Source of the DNA: Oscillospiraceae bacterium
Lineage (GTDB): Bacteria > Bacillota > Clostridia > Oscillospirales > Ruminococcaceae
Assembly: GCA_020024155.1 (NCBI GenBank)
Contig: JAHHUE010000003.1
Location: 1-64,000 of the forward strand
Direction: 5' to 3'
Length of the DNA stretch: 64,000 nt
Shown: one piece after another, positions 26,635-36,993 of the stretch
Position numbering within the stretch: the first letter of the stretch is position 1
How the letters are laid out: each line of letters starts with the position of its first letter
Position numbers and translations under genes: made by a program
The notes under the pieces: generated by a model
Database searches by the model: none
What the model saw: only the letters and a program-made list of their open reading frames with translations
What the model was told of the DNA's origin: nothing

Positions 26635-27432
26635 ATGAATATTCTGGTAGGTGATTTAGCAAAACTTTTTGGGATTTCCAGTCAATCTCTTCATTATTAT
26701 GAAAAGATTGGAATTTTAAAGCCTGAAAAAGATATTGTAAACGATTATAGGTATTACAATATATCTGATTTTAGTAAGCTTGGAGCATTGAGAAAGCTTA
26801 GAAATGCTGATTTTTCTATGTATGATAGCTTGGATATATTTAATAGCAAAAATTACAATGAAGTAATTGATAAATATAATCAAAAAAAGCAAGAGTTACT
26901 TGAAGATATTGAGAAAAAGCAGAAAGTTATTGAAAAATTAAACTATGCAACCCATTTATATGAAAAATATAATACTTATGGAAGTAAAATTTATATAGAG
27001 CAACTACCATCTTTTTTACGATTTGAGTCTGCTGACACTCATATTATTTTTCAAAATAAAAAAATGAAAACTGAGGCTATGCCTTGGTTTATAAGTATTT
27101 TGCATACATTTTCCTGTCAGATGTTTTACTATAATGATTGCGAAAAAAGCTCATTTTCTCATTTCACTCACGGTATGATTACAGATGTTGATACTGCAAA
27201 ATATTTAAATTTAAAGGTTACCGAAAATGTTATGCATATTGATGGTGGTAACTTTATCTGCTGTTTATTTGAATCCGGACAAGATTCAAATGTTGTCAAA
27301 AGTAAAATTCAACAATCTCTTGAATTTGCCAAAAGCAACAATATTAAAATTCGTGGAAACCCTTGTGCTATAAACATTTTTAGTTATCAAGACAAAAAAT
27401 TTTTTAATCAGATTTTAATTCCTATTTTTTAA
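26635..27432 (+). CDS. MerR family transcriptional regulator
   Basis: A 265-residue regulator. The N-terminal winged helix has the MerR pattern GDLAKLFGISSQSLHYYEKIG (helix-turn-helix core SSQSLHYYEKIG) and DYRYYNISDF, followed by a dimerising coiled coil (about residues 85-115) and a C-terminal domain of about 140 residues that resembles GyrI-like effector-binding folds. The coiled coil and large effector domain suggest sensing of a small organic ligand. It is convergent with the flavin reductase gene across a shared terminator and could regulate it, or the YjiH gene behind it (inference). Confidence 0.85.
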   Translation: MNILVGDLAKLFGISSQSLHYYEKIGILKPEKDIVNDYRYYNISDFSKLGALRKLRNADFSMYDSLDIFNSKNYNEVIDKYNQKKQELLEDIEKKQKVIEKLNYATHLYEKYNTYGSKIYIEQLPSFLRFESADTHIIFQNKKMKTEAMPWFISILHTFSCQMFYYNDCEKSSFSHFTHGMITDVDTAKYLNLKVTENVMHIDGGNFICCLFESGQDSNVVKSKIQQSLEFAKSNNIKIRGNPCAINIFSYQDKKFFNQILIPIF

Positions 27433-27455
27433 AATTTAATAATTAAACAAATAAA

Positions 27456-27487
27456 AACTTCGGTATGAAATACATCATACCGAAGTT
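27456..27487. terminator. bidirectional terminator between merR-type gene and flavin reductase
   Basis: AACTTCGGTATG (27456-27467) and CATACCGAAGTT (27476-27487) form a perfect 12-bp stem with an 8-base loop and A/T runs on both sides. Confidence 0.88.
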
Positions 27488-27522
27488 CTTATATTTTTTA
27501 GAAGAATTAAATCATGTATATC

Positions 27523-29613
27523 TTATTTAATTTCTGCCTTCATTGTATCTGCTGCGATAGCGCCAAATGCCATTGCAGAGTCAAATCCATAAGCATAGTT
27601 TCTACCGTCTTTTTGTTCAACAGAACCACAAACATCGCCTGCTGCATAAAGACCTGGAATTATATTGCCTTCTTCTGTCAATACACGAGCAGAAGTGTCT
27701 ATTTTCAAACCACCTGTTGTCAAGTAAACATTAGGGTCAACTCTGATTGCCCAAACGCCTGTTGAATGTTCTATATAAGGAAGATTTTCTCTGCCCCATT
27801 CATCTTTTTCATTTGCCAATGACAATTCGTTATTTTTGTTAACTGTTTCTACCAAGTTAGGAAGATTCAATTCTTTTGCACATTTTTCCAAAGAATCATA
27901 TTTTACAGCTTCGCCTTTTTCAAATATAGCTTTGTAAATATCAAAACCGTATGATTCATTATCGCAAGTCATAACTGCTGCTGCATCATCAAAGATAAAG
28001 TAGAATGTATCTCCGTTAGCTGGGTCAGCTTTTGCTTTGGCCATTGTAGAATGGTTATCTTTCATAATATTACCAAACTGGTCACCATTTACATTTACAA
28101 TGATACCTGGTGTTGTATGGTGCATAAATGCAAGTTCAAAATGGCTGTCATAACTTGCCAAGAATCCTGGAACATGTCCACCCATACCTTCAATACCTGC
28201 ACCGTATTCCATAGCCAATAACATACCATCACCTGTCAAAGATACTGGTGCATTAAAGTAGTTGTTAGCCCAATCTGGATAATATTTTTCAATTAATTCT
28301 TGGTTTTTTGCAAAACTACCAGATGCAATCAAAACTGCGTCTGCGTTTACATTCCAAGTTGTACCGTCTTTGCCTTCGGCAACAAGGCCTGTAATTCTTC
28401 CGGATTCATCCTGTTTCAAGTCTGTTACAGGTGTTGCATAAATTATACGACCACCTTTTGCTTGAATACGTTTTTCCAAAAATTCCATTGCAAAACCAGT
28501 ACCACCTTGGTAGCAACCTGGTGCAAAGTATGGATAAGCATAAGCACTGCGACTACCCAATGTTGTAAAACCAACACCGATGTTTGCCATCCAGTCATAC
28601 AACTCACCAACTTTTGTAAATACTGCTTTTGTATATGGCAAATCTCTATTTAAGTTTGGAGAATTTGGGTCTGCTATCTTTAAAAATGCTGAACCAAGAT
28701 TATCCCAAGTGCTGTACAATGGACTACCAAGACCCCAGTTATTGAATATTTCAGAGTCAGAAAGAACAATACCACCATAAGTTGTTGGCATTGAACCACC
28801 AGGAATATCTTGTTTTTCAAACAAAATAATATCTGTTACGCCCATATCCAACAATCTAGCTGCTGCAAATAAGCCTGATGTACCTGCACCCATAATAGCC
28901 ACTTGTACATTTTCTTCAACTTCTTTTGTTTCAATTTCTGGTTTTTCTGGTTCAACACTATATTTTGCAACATCACCACCAGCGTTTTCAATTGCTTTTG
29001 AAACTGCCTGTTTAATTGCATTTGATGTTACTGTTGCACCTGAAACGCTATCAACTGCAATACTTTGTGCTTCCATAATTCTTTCTGGCATTCTTGCTGT
29101 TGCATAAGTACCAATACCTTGTGTTTCATCATGTGAAAGAATTTCAACTTTTCTGATTTCTTCATCAACAAATAAAGTTGAAACGCTAACCATACCTTCG
29201 TGACCAACTACATCAACAACATATTTACCATCGCTAACTTTTTTATCTGAAACTGGTGTTGATTCTTCACCTTTTGCAGATATAAGTGCTGATTTAACTG
29301 CACTTATAAAACCGTTACTAGTGTATGTAGCAGAAGCTATAATGTCTACATCTGCTGTATTTCCACTAACCATTTTTTCTGTCAATTCTTCAATTGCTTT
29401 ACCACCAATTCCTGGTGTTTCTTTTTCTGCATCAGTTGTGATTTCAACAATTTTGCTGTCATCAACAGTTACATTTACAGTTATATCTCCACCAAAACCT
29501 TGTGCACTTGCTGTGTATGTTCCTGCTGTGTAACCACTATTTTTTTCGCTACATCCAACAGAAACGAGAGCAAATGACATAATTAGTGCTAATAAACTAA
29601 TTATTTTCTTCAC
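27523..29613 (-). CDS. exported lipoprotein flavin reductase: two FMN-binding domains plus FAD-dependent (fumarate reductase-like) domain
   Basis: About 696 residues. The start is taken as GTG 29613, preceded by AGGAGAG, giving MKKIIS and a lipoprotein signal peptide with the cysteine at residue 21 (SVGC). Two FMN_bind domains follow (about 30-110 and 125-205). The second carries SGATVTS, the pattern flavinylated by ApbE on Thr; the first has ASATYTS. Then an FAD_binding_2 domain with GAGTSG and a GGSMPTTYGGI loop. The protein resembles extracellular flavinylated reductases that let Gram-positives respire organic acceptors. Residues expected of fumarate reductases are missing: GDQF replaces GxRF, and YLTTGG replaces HxTMGG. 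The acceptor is therefore unknown. No apbE or electron-donor gene lies in the window. It is monocistronic, with terminator 27456-27487. Confidence 0.88.
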   Translation of the reverse strand: MKKIISLLALIMSFALVSVGCSEKNSGYTAGTYTASAQGFGGDITVNVTVDDSKIVEITTDAEKETPGIGGKAIEELTEKMVSGNTADVDIIASATYTSNGFISAVKSALISAKGEESTPVSDKKVSDGKYVVDVVGHEGMVSVSTLFVDEEIRKVEILSHDETQGIGTYATARMPERIMEAQSIAVDSVSGATVTSNAIKQAVSKAIENAGGDVAKYSVEPEKPEIETKEVEENVQVAIMGAGTSGLFAAARLLDMGVTDIILFEKQDIPGGSMPTTYGGIVLSDSEIFNNWGLGSPLYSTWDNLGSAFLKIADPNSPNLNRDLPYTKAVFTKVGELYDWMANIGVGFTTLGSRSAYAYPYFAPGCYQGGTGFAMEFLEKRIQAKGGRIIYATPVTDLKQDESGRITGLVAEGKDGTTWNVNADAVLIASGSFAKNQELIEKYYPDWANNYFNAPVSLTGDGMLLAMEYGAGIEGMGGHVPGFLASYDSHFELAFMHHTTPGIIVNVNGDQFGNIMKDNHSTMAKAKADPANGDTFYFIFDDAAAVMTCDNESYGFDIYKAIFEKGEAVKYDSLEKCAKELNLPNLVETVNKNNELSLANEKDEWGRENLPYIEHSTGVWAIRVDPNVYLTTGGLKIDTSARVLTEEGNIIPGLYAAGDVCGSVEQKDGRNYAYGFDSAMAFGAIAADTMKAEIK

Positions 29614-29748
29614 TTTTTTCTCTCCTATGTATTGTATTATTTGTTTTATCGGCGCCTTTACAGTTAAATTGTAAACTATCAAACATTTGAGAGTTCAATA
29701 CATTTTGGAAAGATTTTGATATATAATTAACATTTTATTATATAAAAT

Positions 29749-29760
29749 TGTTGTACAACA
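29749..29760. promoter_or_regulatory. 12-bp perfect palindrome in the flavin reductase promoter region
   Basis: TGTTGTACAACA is its own reverse complement. It lies about 136 bases upstream of the reductase start, six bases before a minus-strand TATAAT (29738-29743), in the position of a promoter spacer. No good -35 is seen, consistent with an activator-dependent or repressed promoter (inference). Confidence 0.45.
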
Positions 29761-29780
29761 TATATAAATATTGCATAAAT

Positions 29781-29814
29781 AAAAAACTCTGCATTATTTA
29801 AAAGCAGAGTTTTT
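29781..29814 (-). terminator. terminator of the small surface-protein gene
   Basis: AAAAAACTCTGC (29781-29792) pairs with GCAGAGTTTTT (29804-29814). On the minus strand it stands just after the stop of the 29822-30166 gene and is followed by T-rich sequence. Confidence 0.82.
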
Positions 29815-29821
29815 ATTATTA

Positions 29822-30166
29822 CTATTTTTTCTTTTTAGCCATAACAAATAATGAAACACCGATTACTAAAACAGCAACAACCATTATTGTAAGTTTTAAA
29901 CTATCGCCTTCTTCAACATCTTCTTTATTTGAAGCACTGTCACTGGCAATAACATTATCTTCTTTTTTAGTGCTTTGTTTATTTGTCACTTGTAATATAT
30001 TACTATTTTCAATATCAAAAGATGAATTTATATTATCAAGTTGTACCACTTTTGCTGTAACTGCATTTACAGAGTTTACGTTTTTATTAAAGGCAAATAC
30101 AGGACAAGAAACTATGAAAATACCACACATAATACTAATAATTGTCAGAAACTTTTTAAACTTCAA
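29822..30166 (-). CDS. small secreted, membrane-anchored protein of unknown function
   Basis: A 114-residue protein with an N-terminal signal peptide (about residues 1-26, MKFKKF start, cleavage near VFAF), a polar Ser/Asn/Glu-rich middle and a C-terminal hydrophobic helix (about 92-109) closed by AKKKK. This resembles the tail of sortase-anchored proteins, but no LPxTG-like motif precedes the helix; the acidic EEGD stretch stands there. It is probably retained in the membrane. The start is TTG with GAGGGGATT upstream. It has its own promoter and terminator. I do not recognise a family. Confidence 0.7.
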   Translation of the reverse strand: MKFKKFLTIISIMCGIFIVSCPVFAFNKNVNSVNAVTAKVVQLDNINSSFDIENSNILQVTNKQSTKKEDNVIASDSASNKEDVEEGDSLKLTIMVVAVLVIGVSLFVMAKKKK

Positions 30167-30202
30167 TATAAATCCCCTCTTTCGTTAAAGTATATTTACA
30201 AT

Positions 30203-30231
30203 ATTATATTATATCATTTAACTGTGTGCAA
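30203..30231 (-). promoter_or_regulatory. promoter of the small surface-protein gene
   Basis: On the minus strand TTGCAC (30226-30231), 17 bases, TATAAT (30203-30208), 37 bases ahead of the TTG start. The rest of the 311-base gap 30167-30477 holds only the terminator at 30321-30357 and remnants of the upstream decayed gene. Confidence 0.72.
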
Positions 30232-30320
30232 TTTGAGTTAATTAAAACTATATAAAATGAAAATAAGTATTAATTTTTTCGAATATATTTTATAATTATC
30301 TATATAGTAAAAATTTATTC

Positions 30321-30357
30321 AAAAAAGCGACCGTGATTTAAATAGTCGCCTTTTTTT
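30321..30357 (-). terminator. hairpin with flanking A/T runs behind the frameshifted gene
   Basis: AAAAAAGCGAC (30321-30331) pairs with GTCGCCTTTTTTT (30345-30357) with one bulged C. T-runs exist on both strands, so it can act in both directions. On the minus strand it ends transcription of the decayed gene. Confidence 0.75.
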
Positions 30358-30477
30358 GTGATTTTTCACTAAAACTTTTTTATAGATGTATTTATAGTAA
30401 AACAGAATCTTTTACATAGGACATTTACGCCATTTGTTGCTTTGTTTAAATTTCCACCTTTTATTGATTAGCCACCA

Positions 30478-30953
30478 TCAGTCAGTATATGACAAGGTAA
30501 ACTGATGTTGCTCATGAAAATTTTCATCTGTATCTCCAAAACAAGTTTCTATAACAACTCGTTTATTGCTTTTCATTGTAACGGTAAGTGTGCAACCATT
30601 AACAATATAAGTATATTTATCATATACAGTATTTAGGTTTACTTCTTCTGTATCCGGCGAATGTCTATAACGCACACTCTGTGCATATCCCATTCCAATT
30701 AGTTCCTCTGAACAAAAAGTAGAAATCGTATCTCCATATCGTTTTTTATACAATGCCCATATCCCTTCTAAATCCTTTGGCTTTCCCTTTATGCGAATAC
30801 CTTTTTTAGCATATATCATTAAATGAGTACATTCATTCTCAATATTATTCAGTTCCAAGAAGTGAGATACCAAAAATGAGATTACTTCCTCTGCTTCATC
30901 ATTAAATTTTCAGGTGTATCACGATATTCGATTTTAATATTTTTGTAAACCAT
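30478..30953 (-). pseudogene. frameshifted gene of unknown function
   Basis: An ATG at 30951-30953 opens a frame reading MVYKNIKIEYRDTPENL, which runs into a stop after 23 codons. A second frame, entered near 30900, continues as NDEAEEVISFLVSHFLELNN and runs to a TGA at 30478-30480. Adding one T in the short T-run of the GAAAATTTAATG junction would join both into one protein of about 158 residues. Codon use is coding-like on both sides. Past the TGA the same frame stays open for 21 Lys/Trp-rich codons to a TAA at 30412-30414, so a nonsense change is also possible. No family is recognised. It could be real decay or one sequencing error. Confidence 0.65.
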
Positions 30954-31081
30954 AAAAATACTACTTATTTCACTTTTTATTTTTAATGCAAAGTGTAGCA
31001 TAAAACAGTTAATAACTCTATACCACATCAAAATATTTATACGATTATTTCTTCAAATTTTTTAACTTTACTTTTGTATTA

Positions 31082-31121
31082 TATAAAACAAGGCTCAGGC
31101 TGCATTACAGCCAAAGCCTTG
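31082..31121 (-). terminator. terminator of asnS
   Basis: On the minus strand CAAGGCT pairs with AGCCTTG (outer arms 31115-31121 and 31089-31095) and GGCTG pairs with CAGCC inside, followed by TTTTATAT. It stands about 85 bases past the asnS stop. Confidence 0.85.
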
Positions 31122-31204
31122 CGTAACTTATATCAAATTTGTATTATATATTAACTTAACACTAATTTTTTATGTGTGTTCTCCATTATGAAACTGTTTT
31201 GAAA

Positions 31205-32590
31205 TTAAAGTGAACCAGTTGTTCTTGGGAAAGGAATTACATCACGGATATTGGAAATACCTGTAATATACATAATAAGTCTTTCAAAGCCAAGACCATA
31301 ACCAGCGTGTTTTACACCACCGAATCTACGCAAGTCAATATACCACTGATAATCTTCCGGATTAAGTCCACATTCTTCCATTCTTGAAAGAAGTATATCA
31401 AGTCTTTCTTCACGCTGACTACCACCACAAAGCTCACCAACACCTGGAACAAGCATATCTGCTGCTGCAACTGTTTTGCCGTCATCATCAAGACGCATAT
31501 AGAAAGATTTAATTTCTTTTGGATAGTTTGTAACAAATACTGGTTTGTTGTAAATCTGTTCAGTAAGAAATCTTTCGTGTTCAGTTTGAAGGTCACAACC
31601 CCATTCAACTTTATACTGGAACTTATCGTTATGTGGTTTAAGAAGTTCAACAGCTTCTGTATATGTTACACGAACAAAGTCGCTATTTACAAGGTTTGTA
31701 AGGCGTTCTTTAAGACCTTTATCAACAAACTGGTTAAAGAAATCAATATCATTTGGACAAGTTTCAAGAACATAGTTTATAACATATTTAATCATTGCTT
31801 CTGCGTTATCCATATAGTCATACAAATCTGCAAAAGCCATTTCTGGTTCCATCATCCAGAATTCAGCAGCGTGACGAGGTGTGTTGCTGTTTTCTGCACG
31901 GAATGTTGGGCCAAAAGTATAAATTTTGCCAAAAGCCATAGCCATAGCTTCACCTTCAAGCTGACCGGAAACTGTAAGGTTTGTACTTTGTCCAAAGAAG
32001 TCTTGGCTAAAATCTACTTCTCCGGATTCTGTGCGTGGAAGGTTATTCAAATCAAGTGTTGTTACACGAAACATTTCACCTGCACCTTCACAGTCTGAAC
32101 CTGTGATAAGAGGTGTGTTCATATAAACAAAACCGTTTTCGTTAAAGAATTTATGAATTGCAAATGCAGCAGCACTTCTTACTCTGAAAGCAGCACTGAA
32201 TGTATTGGTTCTTGGACGAAGATGAGGCATTGTACGCAAATATTCCAATGTATGACGCTTTTTCTGCAATGGATATTCACTTGGACAAGTGCCAATAACT
32301 GTAATTTCATCTGCATTTACTTCAAATGGTTGTTTTGCATTTGGAGTAAGAACAACTTTACCTGTTACAGAGAAAGCTGTACCAACACCAGATTTTGCAA
32401 TTTCTGTATAATTATTAAGTTTGGACTGTTCAAAAACAATCTGCAAACCTTTAAAAGAGCTACCGTCATTAAGTTCGATAAAGCCGATATTTTTACTATC
32501 ACGAACTGTTTTTGCCCAACCTTCAACTGTTACAATAGAGTTATCAGCTGGTATCTGTGAATATAATTTGCTTATTTCTATTCTTTTCAT
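31205..32590 (-). CDS. asnS: asparaginyl-tRNA synthetase
   Basis: A 461-residue class IIb synthetase. An N-terminal OB anticodon-binding domain (about 1-110, [13 protein letters not shown]) precedes the catalytic core with motif 2 [24 protein letters not shown], seen here around FRAENSNT and HAAEFWM, and motif 3 [12 protein letters not shown]. The RAENSNT-AEFWM context is that of AsnRS rather than AspRS. The start has AGAGGGTG upstream. It is a single-gene unit between the asnS promoter (32631-32659) and terminator (31082-31121). Confidence 0.96.
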   Translation of the reverse strand: MKRIEISKLYSQIPADNSIVTVEGWAKTVRDSKNIGFIELNDGSSFKGLQIVFEQSKLNNYTEIAKSGVGTAFSVTGKVVLTPNAKQPFEVNADEITVIGTCPSEYPLQKKRHTLEYLRTMPHLRPRTNTFSAAFRVRSAAAFAIHKFFNENGFVYMNTPLITGSDCEGAGEMFRVTTLDLNNLPRTESGEVDFSQDFFGQSTNLTVSGQLEGEAMAMAFGKIYTFGPTFRAENSNTPRHAAEFWMMEPEMAFADLYDYMDNAEAMIKYVINYVLETCPNDIDFFNQFVDKGLKERLTNLVNSDFVRVTYTEAVELLKPHNDKFQYKVEWGCDLQTEHERFLTEQIYNKPVFVTNYPKEIKSFYMRLDDDGKTVAAADMLVPGVGELCGGSQREERLDILLSRMEECGLNPEDYQWYIDLRRFGGVKHAGYGLGFERLIMYITGISNIRDVIPFPRTTGSL

Positions 32591-32630
32591 AGTTATTCAC
32601 CCTCTATCTTTCCGTAAAATCATACATATA

Positions 32631-32659
32631 ATTATATTATTTTATTACAGTATAGTCAA
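32631..32659 (-). promoter_or_regulatory. promoter of asnS
   Basis: On the minus strand TTGACT (32654-32659), 17 bases, TATAAT (32631-32636). It begins 35 bases after the atp operon terminator, so asnS is uncoupled from atp. Confidence 0.85.
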
Positions 32660-32693
32660 TAATCTAATAGGTTATATATAAGAATATGTAATA

Positions 32694-32728
32694 AAAATGA
32701 CACCACTCCAAAGGAATGATGTCATTTT
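32694..32728 (-). terminator. terminator of the atp operon
   Basis: AAAATGACACCACTCC (32694-32709) and GGAATGATGTCATTTT (32713-32728) pair over 16 positions in minus-strand RNA through G-U wobbles, followed by T-rich sequence. It starts seven bases past the atpC stop. Confidence 0.88.
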
Positions 32729-32734
32729 ATAAAA

Positions 32735-33133
32735 TTAACTGTTTTTAACTTCTATACGAGTCATTGCTCGTTTTGCTTTTTCTTTGCAGCTTTCAGCTTC
32801 ATTTTTGTCTTTTGCATTGGCAATTTCATCTTTTGCGTTCTTCAAAGCAATTTCAGCTCTTTGTGCATCAATTTCTTCTTTCCATTCAAATGTTGATGCA
32901 AGAACTGTAACCTCGTTTTTGCAAACAGACATAACACCACCATTACAAGCAGCAACTTTTTTCTGTCCGCCAACTGTAACAACAGCTTTACCAATACCAA
33001 GTGCAGTAACATAATCTGTATGTTTTGCCCAAATACTTACATTACCTGTAACTGTACGCACAAGGATGCTTTCTGCTTGACCTTCAAATTTAATGCCATC
33101 AGCAGTTACTATTTTAAGGTTGAATGATTCCAT
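32735..33133 (-). CDS. atpC: F1 ATP synthase epsilon subunit
   Basis: A 132-residue protein: an N-terminal beta-sandwich (about 1-85; ADGIKFEGQAESI, then KVAACNGGVMSV) and a C-terminal two-helix hairpin (about 90-132) that can block rotation of the enzyme. It is the last gene of the atp operon, three bases behind atpD, followed by the terminator. Confidence 0.95.
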   Translation of the reverse strand: MESFNLKIVTADGIKFEGQAESILVRTVTGNVSIWAKHTDYVTALGIGKAVVTVGGQKKVAACNGGVMSVCKNEVTVLASTFEWKEEIDAQRAEIALKNAKDEIANAKDKNEAESCKEKAKRAMTRIEVKNS

Positions 33134-33136
33134 GAA

Positions 33137-34558
<1,422 letters not shown>

Positions 34559-34564
34559 TTAAAT

Positions 34565-35422
34565 TTAAAGTGCTCCTGCACCCGAAACGATTTCTGTAAT
34601 TTCTTGTGTAATTGCAGCTTGACGAGCACGGTTGTAGCTGAGAGATAGGCTTTCCACCATCTCAGCAGCATTTTTGCTTGCAGAGTCCATTGCTGTTCTT
34701 CTGGAAGCAACCTCGCTTGCCCAGCTTTCTGCAATACCACCATGAATAAGACCCGAAACATACTGTGGAACAATCATGTCAAACAAAGTTTCACTGTCTG
34801 GTTCATAAATAGTAAGCATCTTTGCCTTGTCTGATTTTTTTGAATTAACATTTGTTATTGGCAAAATCTGCATCATTTGTGGTTCTTGACTAAGCATAGA
34901 AACAAATGTTGTGTAACCCATATGGAGTTCATCAATTTCGCCATTTCTAAACTTTTCTGTCATTATTTTTCCTGCTTTATCGCAGTCTTCAATTGTTACA
35001 TTTTCAACAGAAGCCAAGTCATAAGACACTATTTCTATGTTCCTTCTTTTGCAGTAGTCAACAGCTTTTTTGCCAATTGGCACACAGCAAACCTCTTTGC
35101 CCTCACTATGAGATGCAAAAAGTTTGAACATATTATTATTATAACCACCAGCCAAGCCACGGTCGCCGGCTATAATAATATAGCCAACTTTTCTAACCTG
35201 TTCTCTTGACTTCAAAAATACGGAAGAAAATTCGGTGTCAGAATCTGCAATATCACTGAGAGTTCTATACAAAGAATAAAAATAAGGTCTTGTTTGTTCA
35301 ACTCTCTGTTTTGCTTTTCTTAGTTTAGAGGAGGCAACAAGTTCCATGGCTTTTGTAATCTGCATGGTACTCTCTACGCTTTTAATACGCATTTTTATAT
35401 CTTTCATTGACCCGCCTGCCAT
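34565..35422 (-). CDS. atpG: F1 ATP synthase gamma subunit
   Basis: A 285-residue central-stalk protein. The N-terminal helix IKSVESTMQITKAMELVASSK (core TMQITKAMELVA) and the C-terminal helix SLSYNRARQAAITQEITEI are the coiled coil inserted into the alpha3beta3 head. GDRGLAGGYN marks the central domain. An internal ATG at codon 6 is a possible alternative start. Confidence 0.96.
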   Translation of the reverse strand: MAGGSMKDIKMRIKSVESTMQITKAMELVASSKLRKAKQRVEQTRPYFYSLYRTLSDIADSDTEFSSVFLKSREQVRKVGYIIIAGDRGLAGGYNNNMFKLFASHSEGKEVCCVPIGKKAVDYCKRRNIEIVSYDLASVENVTIEDCDKAGKIMTEKFRNGEIDELHMGYTTFVSMLSQEPQMMQILPITNVNSKKSDKAKMLTIYEPDSETLFDMIVPQYVSGLIHGGIAESWASEVASRRTAMDSASKNAAEMVESLSLSYNRARQAAITQEITEIVSGAGAL

Positions 35423-35445
35423 AGCCTATGCACCGTCCTTTCTTC

Positions 35446-36960
35446 TTATTTTTTTGAGATAAACATTGTTTTGTATGTGTTGATTGCATCGATAATAGCC
35501 TGAGTATTTTCTTCTGTTAAATCTTTTGTTTCGTTTATAGAAGCAATAATTTCAGGTTTTTGTGTTTCGATATAATCAAACAAGCCTGCTTCAAAATCAC
35601 TGATATCTTTAACAGCAATATCACTGAGGTAGTTTCTTGTTACAGCAAAGATGATAACAACCTGCAATGCAACAGGAACTGGTTTGGATTTTGCCTGTTT
35701 AAGAACTTCAACAATTCTTTCACCCTGTTCAAGACGAGTTTTTGTATCTTGGTCAAGGTCAGAACCGAACTGGGAGAAGCTTTTAAGTTCTATATACTGT
35801 GAGTATAACAATTTAAGCTGACCTGCAACTTTTTTCATTGCTTTAATCTGAGCAGAACCACCAACACGGCTAACAGAAATACCAGGGTTAACAGCTGGAC
35901 GAACGCCAGAGTTAAAGAGTTCTGTTTCAAGGAATATCTGACCATCAGTAATAGAAATTACATTTGTTGGGATATAAGCTGAAACGTCACCAGCCTGTGT
36001 TTCAATAATAGGAAGTGCTGTGATTGAACCACCACCGTATTCCGGAGACAATCTTGCAGCTCTTTCAAGCAAACGAGAGTGAAGGTAGAATACGTCACCA
36101 GGGTAAGCTTCACGTCCTGGTGGACGGCGGATAAGAAGTGAAAGTGCACGGTAAGCAACAGCGTGTTTTGAAAGGTCATCATAAATAATCAAAACATCTT
36201 TGCCTTGGTCCATAAAATATTCAGCCATAGTAACACCAGAGTATGGTGCAATGTATTGAAGTGGTGCAAGTTCACTTGCAGAAGATGATACAACGATTGT
36301 ATAATCCATTGCACCTGCTGTTGTAAGAGTTTCAACAAGCTGTGCAACTGTGGAAGCTTTTTGACCAATAGCAACATAAATACAAATAACATCTTGACCT
36401 TTTTGGTTGATAATTGTATCAGTTGCAATTGTTGTTTTACCAGTCTGACGGTCACCAATGATAAGTTCACGCTGACCACGGCCGATTGGAATCATACTGT
36501 CGATAGCTTTGATACCAGTTTGTAGAGGCTGGCTAACGCTTTTTCTTGTAATGATACCAGGAGCAATTTTTTCAATTGGACGGATTTCTGTTGCTTCGAT
36601 TGGACCTTTGCCATCAATAGGCTGACCCAAACTGTTTACAACTCGTCCGATAAGTGCATCGCCAACAGGAACAGAAACAACATTACCTGTTCTTTTTACG
36701 ATGTCGCCTTCTTTTATCTCATCATCTTTACCAAGGATAACAAGAGAAACACTTGTTTCTTCAAGGTTCATAGCCATACCATATTCGCCATTTGGGAACA
36801 TGATAAGCTCATTTGCCATACAGTTAGTAAGACCGTGTACCTTTGCGATACCGTCACCAACCTGAATAACAGTGCCTGTTTCGCTCTGTTCGATTTTAGA
36901 ATCATAATCTTTTATCTGAGCTTTTATGATTTTGCTTATATCTTCAGGTTTAAGCTGCAT
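35446..36960 (-). CDS. atpA: F1 ATP synthase alpha subunit
   Basis: A 504-residue non-catalytic nucleotide-binding subunit with Walker A GDRQTGKT (about residue 170), [12 protein letters not shown] as Walker B region, and the arginine-finger segment [13 protein letters not shown] (about 370). N-terminal beta-barrel and C-terminal helical domain are complete. Confidence 0.98.
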   Translation of the reverse strand: MQLKPEDISKIIKAQIKDYDSKIEQSETGTVIQVGDGIAKVHGLTNCMANELIMFPNGEYGMAMNLEETSVSLVILGKDDEIKEGDIVKRTGNVVSVPVGDALIGRVVNSLGQPIDGKGPIEATEIRPIEKIAPGIITRKSVSQPLQTGIKAIDSMIPIGRGQRELIIGDRQTGKTTIATDTIINQKGQDVICIYVAIGQKASTVAQLVETLTTAGAMDYTIVVSSSASELAPLQYIAPYSGVTMAEYFMDQGKDVLIIYDDLSKHAVAYRALSLLIRRPPGREAYPGDVFYLHSRLLERAARLSPEYGGGSITALPIIETQAGDVSAYIPTNVISITDGQIFLETELFNSGVRPAVNPGISVSRVGGSAQIKAMKKVAGQLKLLYSQYIELKSFSQFGSDLDQDTKTRLEQGERIVEVLKQAKSKPVPVALQVVIIFAVTRNYLSDIAVKDISDFEAGLFDYIETQKPEIIASINETKDLTEENTQAIIDAINTYKTMFISKK

Positions 36961-36993
36961 AATACACCTGCTTTCTTTATATTTTAGATGGTG

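Noticed and set aside
30478-30480. TGA read as tryptophan in the decayed gene
   Set aside because: TGA is used as a normal stop elsewhere, for example at the ends of capF and atpF, so recoding is not supported.
32591-32693. T-box or attenuator upstream of asnS
   Set aside because: The leader is about 40 bases, too short for a T-box.
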